A stretch of 19,757 bases of DNA from DASUSF01 sp036375275 (GTDB taxonomy: Bacteria; Pseudomonadota; Alphaproteobacteria; Geminicoccales; Geminicoccaceae): positions 1 to 19,757 of the forward strand of contig DASUSF010000147.1 of the NCBI GenBank assembly GCA_036375275.1, given 5' to 3'. The position numbers were made by a program, and so were the translations under genes. Of this stretch, positions 14,371-19,757 are shown one piece after another. Positions within the stretch are counted from its first letter, which is position 1; each line of letters begins with the position of its first letter. The notes beneath the pieces were generated by a model that ran no database searches, was not told where the DNA came from, and was given only the letters and a program-made list of their open reading frames with translations.

Positions 14371-15279
14371 ATGGAGCTCTGGATCCCGATCACGCTCGCG
14401 GCCGCCTTCTTCCAGAACCTCCGGAGCGCGCTCCAGAAGTACCTGAAGGGACGGCTCAGCACGCTCGGCGCGACCCTGGTCCGGTTCTCCTACGGCGTGC
14501 CGTTCGCGCTCCTCTACCTCCTGGTCCTGAACCAGGGCTTCGGCTTCGATCTCCCCGGGCCCAACCCGACCTTCGCGATCTACGCCGTGATCGGCGGCAT
14601 CGCGCAGATCGTCGCGACCGCGCTGCTGCTCATGACCTTCTCGTACCGGAACTTCGCGGTCGGCACGACCTACTCCAAGACCGAGACGCTGCAGACCGCG
14701 ATCTTCGCGATCATCGTCCTCGGCGATCCGCTCACCCTCCCGGTGATGCTCGCGATCCTGATCAGCTTCGCGGGCGTGGTGCTCCTGTCCGCGGCGCAGA
14801 CCCGCACGGGCGTCCGGGCGATGATCACCGGGCTCGGCGAGCCGCCCGCCCTGATCGGGATCGGGTCGGGCGCCGCCTTCGCCGTTTCGGCGGTCTCCTA
14901 CCGCGCGGCCTCGCTCGCGCTGGACAGCGGCGACTTCCTGATCCGGGCGAGCTTCACGCTCGCCTGCGTGATCGTGCTCCAGAGCGTGATCCTCGGCCTC
15001 TACCTGATCGTCCGCGAGCCGGGCCAGCTCTGGGCGACCGCCCGCGCGTGGCGCGCCGCGGTCTGGGTCGGGCTCTCGGGCATGCTCGCGTCCGCCGGCT
15101 GGTTCACGGCCATGACCATCCAGCCGGTGGCGCACGTCCGGGCGCTCGGGCAGATCGAGCTGGTGTTCACCTTCATCGCCGCGCACTTCTTCTTCAAGGA
15201 GCGGAGCACGCGGCTCGAGATCAGCGGCATCCTGCTCGTGATCGGCGGCATCCTGGTCCTCCTGCTCGCCACCGACTGA
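14371..15279 (+). CDS. EamA/DMT family transporter
   Basis: The product has 302 residues and is hydrophobic throughout, consistent with the ten-helix, two-repeat drug/metabolite transporter fold. Notable stretches are TTYSKTETLQTAIFAIIVLG in the first repeat and AHVRALGQIELVFTFIAAHFFFKE in the second, followed by a last helix that ends at LLLATD. Members move small metabolites, amino acids or sugars across the inner membrane; direction and substrate are unknown here. The start at 14371 has GGAGCGGGAG upstream and lies 16 bases after larB, so it is very likely the last gene of the lar operon. Its substrate may be related to whatever the nickel-pincer enzyme acts on, or to a cofactor precursor (inference). 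Confidence 0.9.
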   Translation: MELWIPITLAAAFFQNLRSALQKYLKGRLSTLGATLVRFSYGVPFALLYLLVLNQGFGFDLPGPNPTFAIYAVIGGIAQIVATALLLMTFSYRNFAVGTTYSKTETLQTAIFAIIVLGDPLTLPVMLAILISFAGVVLLSAAQTRTGVRAMITGLGEPPALIGIGSGAAFAVSAVSYRAASLALDSGDFLIRASFTLACVIVLQSVILGLYLIVREPGQLWATARAWRAAVWVGLSGMLASAGWFTAMTIQPVAHVRALGQIELVFTFIAAHFFFKERSTRLEISGILLVIGGILVLLLATD

Positions 15280-15298
15280 GGTCGGACCGACCCCTCAG
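15276..15298. terminator. Short palindrome between convergent genes
   Basis: CTGAGG (15276-15281) pairs with CCTCAG (15293-15298), with extra pairing possible inside. It overlaps both stop codons of the converging transporter and dimeric-barrel genes, only 15 bases apart, and could stop transcription in both directions. Confidence 0.4.
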
Positions 15299-15612
15299 CG
15301 GTCGTGCCGGGCCCGGACCTCGTAGTGCTGCGAGCATTCGTCGAAGCGCGCCAGGACCTGCCGCGCGCTGGCCGGCACGTAGGCCTGCTCGTAGTCCGCG
15401 CCGGCGAAGGCGCGCACCGCGTCGAGGTCGTCGAACCACATGACGGTCATGAACTCCACCTCGCCGGCGACGGCGCGGCGGAACAGCTCGATCCGGCGGA
15501 ACCCTTCGACGTTCTTCGCGAAGATGCCGGGGAAGACCTCCGTCTCCAGCAGGCGCTCGTAGGCGTCGGCGTTGGCGGGCGTGGTCCAGCCGCGCCAAGT
15601 TCTAGCGATCAT
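15295..15612 (-). CDS. Dimeric alpha/beta-barrel protein, antibiotic biosynthesis monooxygenase-like
   Basis: The product has 105 residues. The pattern MIARTWRGWTTPANADAYERLL, then GFRRIELFRR (37-46) and VEFMTVMWFDDLDAVRAFAG (52-71) is that of small ABM/dimeric-barrel proteins of the type that binds heme or oxidises small phenols. Catalytic residues cannot be assigned, so function is open. The ATG at 15612 has GAGGAGCGG upstream. It follows the alpha/beta hydrolase gene by 25 bases on the same strand, so the two are probably one transcript. Confidence 0.8.
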   Translation of the reverse strand: MIARTWRGWTTPANADAYERLLETEVFPGIFAKNVEGFRRIELFRRAVAGEVEFMTVMWFDDLDAVRAFAGADYEQAYVPASARQVLARFDECSQHYEVRARHDR

Positions 15613-15637
15613 CTTCCGCTCCTCCGTGACCGGCAGC

Positions 15638-16591
15638 TCATCGCGGCCCGAGCATGTCCCGGATCGCTGCACCCGCCTCCGCCATCGCGGTTCGCGATGC
15701 GGCGACGTCGAGGGTCATCTGCAGGAAACCGTGGACGAGGCCCGGATACTCCGCGTAGCGGTGCGGGGCGCCGACGGCCTCGAGCCGGGCCGCGAGGTCG
15801 CGGCTGTCGTCGAGCAGCGGGTCGGACGCGCCGCAGTTCAGGAACAGCGGCGGCAGGCCGGCGAGATCGGCGTGGAGCGGCTCGGCATGCGGATGACCCT
15901 GGCCGTGCTCGCCCAGGTAGTTGCGCCAGAACCAGTCCATCTCGGCGGTGCTGAGGCGAAGCGAGCCGTCGCCGAACGCCCGGTGGGACGGGCTGTCGGT
16001 GCGGGCGACGTAGCAGCCGTAGAACAGGGCCGCGCCTCGCACCCCGCCGAGGTCGTCTCGGTCGCGGAGCGCCAGCAGGCTCCCGAGCGCAAGGTTGGCG
16101 CCGGCGGAATCACCGGCGAGCACGAGCCGGCCACGATCGATGCTCAACGCGGCCGCACGGGCGCGGGCGTGCCCGACGGCGGCGAGGCAATCCTCGAGCG
16201 GCTCGGGGAAGGCCGCTTCCGGCGACAGGCGATAGTCGACGGCGAGCAGCGCCGCGCCGCTCGCCAGCGCCAGCATCCGCATCAGCCGGTGATGACTGTC
16301 GATCGAGCCGAGCGTCCAGCCGCCCCCGTGGAAGTAGACGACGAGCGGCAGCCCCGTCTCGTCCTCGGGCCACATCATCCGGGCGCGGAGTGGACCGCCC
16401 GGCCCCTCGATCACCAGCTCCTCGACCCGCGGCAGGTCGGGCAGCTCGCGGTTCCAGAACCGGCACATCTCCTCCATCTGCGCCCGCGCCTCGGCCAGCG
16501 GCTGGCTCGCGCGGCCGTAGACCGGCTCGGATGCCTCGAGCAGGCGGGCGACGTCCGGATCGATGAACACGGGCGCCTGATCGTCGGCCAT
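15638..16591 (-). CDS. Alpha/beta hydrolase, hormone-sensitive lipase (HSL) type esterase
   Basis: The product has 317 residues, the normal length for this group. The oxyanion-hole motif is YFHGGGW (86-92), the nucleophile elbow is GDSAG (160-164, Ser162), and the acid and base are Asp257 (ASDPLLDD) and His287 (GLVHGF). VDYRLSPEAAFPEPLED (118-134) is the typical HSL stretch. Such enzymes cleave short-chain esters or related substrates in the cytoplasm. There is no signal peptide. The ATG at 16591 has GAGGTGAG upstream. It leads a two-gene unit with the dimeric-barrel protein, which may act on the released product (inference). Confidence 0.92.
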   Translation of the reverse strand: MADDQAPVFIDPDVARLLEASEPVYGRASQPLAEARAQMEEMCRFWNRELPDLPRVEELVIEGPGGPLRARMMWPEDETGLPLVVYFHGGGWTLGSIDSHHRLMRMLALASGAALLAVDYRLSPEAAFPEPLEDCLAAVGHARARAAALSIDRGRLVLAGDSAGANLALGSLLALRDRDDLGGVRGAALFYGCYVARTDSPSHRAFGDGSLRLSTAEMDWFWRNYLGEHGQGHPHAEPLHADLAGLPPLFLNCGASDPLLDDSRDLAARLEAVGAPHRYAEYPGLVHGFLQMTLDVAASRTAMAEAGAAIRDMLGPR

Positions 16592-16665
16592 CGCTCACCT
16601 CTCGCTGCGGGCGGTCGTCTCCGATCTACCCGATCCGACCCCTGGTCGTCAGCCGGCATCAGCTC

Positions 16666-16706
16666 GCGCCGAAAGCGAAGCCACCTTCTCAGGTGCGCTT
16701 CGGCGC
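16666..16706. repeat. Long imperfect hairpin in a divergent intergenic region
   Basis: GCGCCGAA (16666-16673) pairs with TTCGGCGC (16699-16706), continues past one bulged A with GCG-CGC, and is capped by CACCT (16682-16686) with AGGTG (16691-16695). It lies between the divergent hydrolase and 59-aa protein genes. It could be a REP-like element or a regulatory structure. Confidence 0.45.
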
Positions 16707-16742
16707 GCTACATCCGGGACGACCGGCTCGGAGTCATGCGAG

Positions 16743-16922
16743 ATGAACCGCCGCTACGCCTGGATCATCGCCGCCGTCATCGGGGTCCTTGCGCTGGCCT
16801 TCCTGTTCTGGCCGGAGCAGGAGCCGGCGGTCGGCACCACCACGCCCGATCCGGATCAGCTCGGGCCGGCCGGCGCGCCCGAGATTCCCGACACGCCGCA
16901 GGAACCCAGCGGCCAGAACTAG
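16743..16922 (+). CDS. Small single-pass membrane protein, 59 aa
   Basis: The product has 59 residues. A basic start MNRRYAW is followed by a hydrophobic helix (about 7-23) and a Pro/Gly/Thr-rich acidic tail (24-59). This is an N-terminal anchor with a short periplasmic tail. Codon use is strongly G/C-ending, as in the flanking genes, which supports it being real, though the ribosome binding site is weak. I do not recognise a family. It is divergent from the hydrolase gene. Confidence 0.5.
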   Translation: MNRRYAWIIAAVIGVLALAFLFWPEQEPAVGTTTPDPDQLGPAGAPEIPDTPQEPSGQN

Positions 16923-16987
16923 CCAGTTTCCAGAGCGGGCAAGACACGGCGGTCAAGAAGGCAGCTCAGGCCCGGGCTCGATGGTCG

Positions 16988-17299
16988 TCAGCAGACCGAC
17001 CGGCGTGCCGTGCAGGCGGTCCGGCAGGCGGTCGTCTCGCGCTCGCGACATGCCGCCATCGCCCGTGCGCCGACCGCCATGCAGGGCAAGAAGATCATCT
17101 TTCCGGGCGCGCAAAGGGCGGAGCAGTAGGCATCCGGCTGTTGACCAGGGCAGCTCTCGACCGAGCCGGACACGACCGCCTGCGTGGCGGAGGGAAACGG
17201 GTCCAAATCGTCGGGAGCGGCTGCGACGCGCGCGATAGCGGATGCCGCGAGCGTGGCCGCAACGGCGACCGGACGGATCGCGCAAGTCGCCGAGCGCAT
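16988..17299 (-). CDS. Cysteine-rich exported small protein
   Basis: Read from the ATG at 17299 the product has 103 residues. The N-terminus has Arg then an Ala/Val-rich hydrophobic stretch ending IARVAAA, a good signal peptide with cleavage before PDD. The mature part has about nine cysteines, spaced as in ESCPGQQPDAYCSALCAPGK and then four more to a Cys at the C-terminus, suggesting disulfides or metal binding. A TTG 8 codons upstream could also start it. It lies 34 bases beyond the 3' end of the tRNA-Gly half, in the chromosomal flank of the attachment site. No family is recognised and a ribosome binding site is not clear. Confidence 0.5.
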   Translation of the reverse strand: MRSATCAIRPVAVAATLAASAIARVAAAPDDLDPFPSATQAVVSGSVESCPGQQPDAYCSALCAPGKMIFLPCMAVGARAMAACRERETTACRTACTARRSVC

Positions 17300-17333
17300 G
17301 ATCAGCCGAGAACGTTTCGCCAAGTGTGAGCGA

Positions 17334-17384
17334 TGGAGCGGGTGAAGGGAATCGAACCCTCGACACGTAGCTTGGGAAGCTACT
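17334..17384 (-). other. 3' half of tRNA-Gly (anticodon CCC), probable attachment site
   Basis: On the minus strand the segment reads as an anticodon stem-loop GTAGC-TTCCCAA-GCTAC (anticodon CCC), a GTGTC variable loop, a T arm GAGGG-TTCGATT-CCCTT, the acceptor strand CACCCGC, discriminator T and encoded CCA. The D arm and 5' acceptor strand, which would be GCGGGTG, are missing: upstream bases do not pair. It is therefore not a working tRNA. Identity running from the anticodon arm to CCA is the usual crossover segment of tyrosine integrases that target tRNA genes, and an integrase tail lies 60 bases away. Confidence 0.8.
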
Positions 17385-17444
17385 CTAAGATGGCGGAAAT
17401 GCTGACGTCCGACGGCTGATGTTGCATTCTTGTCGCATCCCGGC

Positions 17445-17816
17445 TCATGCCAGCACTGGTTGCAGCCGCAGCTGCCCCGCTTCGAGCCGGGCCTGGTCCC
17501 CGGCGTCGTCCGGGAACAGGTGGGTGTAGAGATCGAGCGTGATCTGGATCGTGGCGTGCCCCATGATTGCCTGCACCCGCTTGGCCTGGATTCCCTCGGC
17601 GATCAGCCACGACGCACAGTAGTGGCGCAGGGTGTGCAGGCTGTACTTCGGCCGGCCACTCGTAGTGATCCCGCATTCCGCCTGGAGCGGCCCCAGGACG
17701 CGGTTATAGATGTTCCCGTGGTTCTCGACCTTCCCGGCGCCGTTCGGGAACACGAGCCGGGCCTCGCCGTTCGGGCACGCCAGCTTCCACTCCCGGATTA
17801 TGTTGACCAGCATCGG
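17445..17816 (-). pseudogene. Tyrosine-type recombinase/integrase, C-terminal fragment
   Basis: About 123 residues of a phage-type integrase catalytic domain are left. PMLVNIIREWKLACPNGE is the first recognisable integrase sequence. It continues through FPNGAGKVENHGNIYNRVL to the box II motif LHTLRHYCASWLI (His and Arg of HxxR), IMGHATIQITLDLYTHLFPD (second His and the Tyr nucleophile), and a normal-looking end. The N-terminal DNA-binding domains and the first catalytic Arg are absent, so it cannot recombine DNA. No ATG with a ribosome binding site starts it. The upstream frame is antisense or frame-shifted cyclase sequence, so the 5' boundary near 17816 is a breakpoint. Confidence 0.85.
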
Positions 17817-18366
17817 CGCCCCCGTTCCAGTCAGCGAGGCTCGTCCGCATCGCGAGCGCCGCATCGAGCGCGCGGGCGGCATCGGATGCCCTGCTGCGCT
17901 CGACGCCGAACACGGCCATGAGGCCGTCGCCGAGCAGCTTGTGGACCGCACCCCCGTGGGCGCGGACGGCGTCCGCGAGCCGGCCCTGCAGCGCCATGGC
18001 AAGCGCGAGCGCCGCTACCGGGCTCATCGTCGACGCGAGCTTCGAGAATCCCTTGACGTCGGCGAACAGGACGGCGGCGGGGCGGATCGCGGCCATGCCG
18101 TGCGCCGCGTCGTCGCCGCCGGCATCGGGGCGGCAGAGCCTGCAGGCGCGGTAGCCCCGCTCCGCCGCCGCGCGCGCCGCCTCGAAGGTCGTCACGTTCG
18201 ACCGGCGCGGGCGCCGGGCGGGACACACCGGGCGGCAGTAGATGCCGGTGGTCTTCACGGCGTAGACGAAGGTGCCGTCGGCGCGCGGATCGCGCGCGAG
18301 GACGGCGCGCCAGCGGGCGTCGTCGATCCGCCCGTCGGGGCCGGCAGGATGTATCGAGCTGGTCAT
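17704..18366 (-). CDS. Ada-type zinc domain fused to class III nucleotidyl cyclase, 3'-truncated
   Basis: The open frame gives 220 residues. Residues 13-82 are an Ada N-terminal methylphosphotriester-transfer domain: FVYAVKTTGIYCRPVCPARR (33-52) and GYRACRLCRPD (71-81), with the four zinc cysteines Cys44, Cys48, Cys75 and Cys78. From residue 94 a class III adenylate/guanylate cyclase core begins: AAVLFADVKGFSKL (97-110) with metal Asp103, and HKLLGDGLMAVFG (142-154) with Asp147. The cyclase stops being recognisable at about residue 181 (SLADWN). The last 38 codons run out of frame through integrase sequence to the stop at 17704. The rest of the cyclase domain, including nucleotide-binding residues, is missing, so it is probably inactive. 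The ATG at 18366 has a strong GGGGAGGAA. The neighbouring enolase-superfamily gene is divergent. Confidence 0.75.
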   Translation of the reverse strand: MTSSIHPAGPDGRIDDARWRAVLARDPRADGTFVYAVKTTGIYCRPVCPARRPRRSNVTTFEAARAAAERGYRACRLCRPDAGGDDAAHGMAAIRPAAVLFADVKGFSKLASTMSPVAALALAMALQGRLADAVRAHGGAVHKLLGDGLMAVFGVERSRASDAARALDAALAMRTSLADWNGGADAGQHNPGVEAGVPERRGPARVPERRREGREPREHL

Positions 18367-18502
18367 GGCTTCCTCCCCATCGCGCGCGCCGCGCGGGCGT
18401 GGGCTCAGATCCCCGTTCTGCCGATGGCGAAGCGGTCGCGCATCCCGATTCTTGCGCTAAAGTCGTGCGCCGTGGGCGCGGCACGACGGGAGGGCGAGGG
18501 TC

Positions 18503-19702
18503 ATGAAGATCACCGGCATCGAGACCATCCGGCTCGGCGAGTTCCCGAACCTCATCTGGGTCCGGGTCGAGACCGACGAGGGGATCACCGGGCTCGGCGA
18601 GAGCTTCTACCGGCCCGAGGCGGTGGAAGCCCACCTCCACGCCACGGTCGCGCCGCAGCTGCTCGGGGAGGACCCGCTCCGGATCGACTGGATCTCGAGG
18701 AAGCTGATGAACGACTACGTCGGCTTTGCGAGCTCCGGCGCCGAGATGCGCGCGGCGTCGGCGGTCGACGTTGCGCTCTGGGACCTGTTCGGCCGCGCGG
18801 TCGGCCTGCCGGTGCACCAGATGCTCGGCGGCCTGTCCCGCGACAAGGTCCGCACCTACAACACCTGCGCCGGCTACCGCTACGTCCGCCAGAACGTCGG
18901 CCAGGCGACCCAGAACTGGGGTATCGACCAGCAGACCGGGCCGTACGAGGACCTCGACGCCTTCCTCAACCGTGCCGACGAGCTCGCCCACAGCCTGCTG
19001 GAAGAAGGCATCACCGGCATGAAGATCTGGCCGTTCGACTTCGCGGCCGAACGGACCGGGGGCCTCTACATCGCCCCGGAGGAGCTCGCGACGGCGCTCG
19101 AGCCGTTCGAGAAGATCCGGGCTGCCGTCGGCTCGAAGATGGACGTCATGGTCGAGCTGCACAGCCTGTGGAACGTCACCGCCGCGAAGCGGCTGTTCAA
19201 GGCGATCGAGCCCTATGACCCGTTCTGGTTCGAGGACCCGATCAAGATGACCAACATGGACGCGCTGGCCGAGGTCGCCCGCTCGACCCGGGTCCCGATC
19301 TGCGCCTCCGAGACCCTGGCCGGGCGGCCGGCGTTCCGCGAGATGATGGCGAAGCACGCCTGCGGCATCTGCATGCTCGACATCGGCTGGGTCGGCGGGC
19401 TCTCCGAGGCCAAGAAGATCGCGACCATGGCAGAGGCGCACCAGCTGCCGGTGGCGCCGCATGACTGCTCGGGACCGATCGTCTACGTCGCCTCCTGCCA
19501 CCTCTCGCTCAACGCGCCGAACGCGCTGATCCAGGAGAGCGTGCGCGCCTTCTACCCCGGCTGGTACAAGGAGCTGGTGACCGAGCTGCCGGAGATCCGG
19601 GACGGCCACATCTACCCGATGAGCGGGCCCGGGCTCGGCACCGAGCTGCTGCCCGACATCACGAGGCGCCCCGATGCCGTCGTGAAGCGGACGCGCCAAT
19701 AG
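18503..19702 (+). CDS. Enolase-superfamily enzyme, mandelate racemase/sugar-acid dehydratase type
   Basis: The product has 399 residues, the normal length. The N-terminal capping domain covers residues 1-120 (ITGIETIRLG; DEGITGLGESFYRPEAVE). In the barrel the acid-base Lys is at MKIWPF (Lys174), metal ligands are at VELHSLWN (Glu218), FEDPI (Glu244) and CASETLAG (Glu270), and the Asp-His dyad is LDIGWVGG (Asp293) with PHDCSGP (His320). The active site is complete. Members racemise or dehydrate sugar acids and similar carboxylates; the substrate cannot be fixed from sequence. The ATG at 18503 has GGGAGGGCGAGGG upstream. It is divergent from the truncated Ada/cyclase gene across 136 bases that should hold its promoter, and ends in a GC hairpin. 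Confidence 0.92.
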   Translation: MKITGIETIRLGEFPNLIWVRVETDEGITGLGESFYRPEAVEAHLHATVAPQLLGEDPLRIDWISRKLMNDYVGFASSGAEMRAASAVDVALWDLFGRAVGLPVHQMLGGLSRDKVRTYNTCAGYRYVRQNVGQATQNWGIDQQTGPYEDLDAFLNRADELAHSLLEEGITGMKIWPFDFAAERTGGLYIAPEELATALEPFEKIRAAVGSKMDVMVELHSLWNVTAAKRLFKAIEPYDPFWFEDPIKMTNMDALAEVARSTRVPICASETLAGRPAFREMMAKHACGICMLDIGWVGGLSEAKKIATMAEAHQLPVAPHDCSGPIVYVASCHLSLNAPNALIQESVRAFYPGWYKELVTELPEIRDGHIYPMSGPGLGTELLPDITRRPDAVVKRTRQ

Positions 19703-19722
19703 GCCCGGTCTGCCGCCGGGCC
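19702..19722 (+). terminator. GC-rich hairpin after the enolase-superfamily gene
   Basis: GGCCCGG (19702-19708) pairs with CCGGGCC (19716-19722) with a seven-base loop, right at the stop codon. A second small palindrome, GGCAG with CTGCC, follows. No T-run is present before the window ends. Confidence 0.5.
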
Positions 19723-19757
19723 TGCCAGGGCAGGTCTGCCTGGTGCAGCCCATGCCG

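Larger units (their letters stand above)
17334..17817 (-). mobile_element. Remnant end of a tRNA-Gly-integrated element
   Basis: This block consists of the tRNA-Gly(CCC) 3' half, a 60-base spacer and the C-terminal part of a tyrosine integrase. By the usual geometry the chromosome lies on the low-coordinate side and the element on the high-coordinate side, with an intact tRNA gene expected at its far end. Here the element sequence stops after about 430 bases, at a truncated cyclase gene, so most of it has been lost. Confidence 0.65.

Noticed and set aside
17334..17420. A complete tRNA-Gly gene
   Set aside because: The D arm and 5' acceptor strand are missing: bases beyond 17384 do not form them, so only the 3' half is present.
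17831..19753. A 640-codon minus-strand open frame over the enolase-superfamily gene
   Set aside because: It mirrors a complete enzyme with an intact active site on the plus strand, and the translation is compositionally biased. Not a gene.
1..19757. CRISPR array, complete insertion sequence, rRNA or phage structural genes
   Set aside because: I looked for regularly spaced repeats, transposase motifs, rRNA segments and phage genes and saw none apart from the integrase fragment.

Overview
The window is very GC-rich DNA with almost uniformly G/C-ending codons. Its gene content (LarB/C/E, a DUF1194 protein, a DUF111-type LarC, ARQG-type small membrane proteins, a GCTCTAGAGC-type palindromic repeat) fits a high-GC alphaproteobacterium, probably of the Rhodospirillales type. 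That placement is inferred from style, not from a marker gene. Nearly all of the window is ordinary chromosomal housekeeping and catabolic DNA in short operons. One stretch (about 17.3-18.4 kb) carries the scar of an integrative element.

Layout. 1-1373 (minus): a DJ-1/PfpI-like protein followed by an exported metallo-beta-lactamase-fold protein that runs off the left edge. 1566-3408 (plus): an FkbM-type methyltransferase and a ketopantoate-reductase-like dehydrogenase. 3409-4031: a gene-poor gap ending in a complex palindromic repeat. 4032-7099 (plus): a Gfo/Idh/MocA oxidoreductase, a small cupin, a tail-anchored 57-aa protein, a 22-codon ORF with a strong ribosome binding site, and an AI-2E-family membrane protein. 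7170-8213 (plus): a small exported protein and an exported DUF1194 (VWA-like) protein, convergent with a SRAP (YedK/HMCES-like) gene at 8214-8900. 9180-11517 (plus): a small unknown protein, a Uma2-like nuclease-fold protein and a four-helix membrane protein of unknown function.

11668-15279 (plus) is the clearest pathway unit: larC-larE-larB with overlapping reading frames, then an EamA/DMT transporter 16 bases later. LarB, LarE and LarC together make the nickel-pincer nucleotide cofactor from nicotinic acid adenine dinucleotide. No LarA-type apo-enzyme is encoded here, so the cofactor user must lie outside the window. A convergent minus-strand pair follows: an alpha/beta hydrolase of the hormone-sensitive-lipase type and a small dimeric-barrel protein.

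16743-18366 holds a small membrane protein, a cysteine-rich exported protein, the 3' half of a tRNA-Gly(CCC) gene, the C-terminal third of a tyrosine integrase, and a truncated gene. That truncated gene fuses an Ada-type methylphosphotriester zinc domain directly to a class III nucleotidyl cyclase domain. The tRNA half plus integrase tail is a typical attachment-site remnant. The cyclase is cut off exactly where integrase sequence begins, which suggests a deletion that removed the rest of the element and the 3' end of the cyclase gene. 18503-19702 (plus) is an enolase-superfamily (mandelate racemase/sugar-acid dehydratase type) enzyme.

The two most interesting items are the Ada-zinc/cyclase fusion beside the tRNA-Gly scar, and the LarA-less nickel-pincer cofactor operon with its own transporter.
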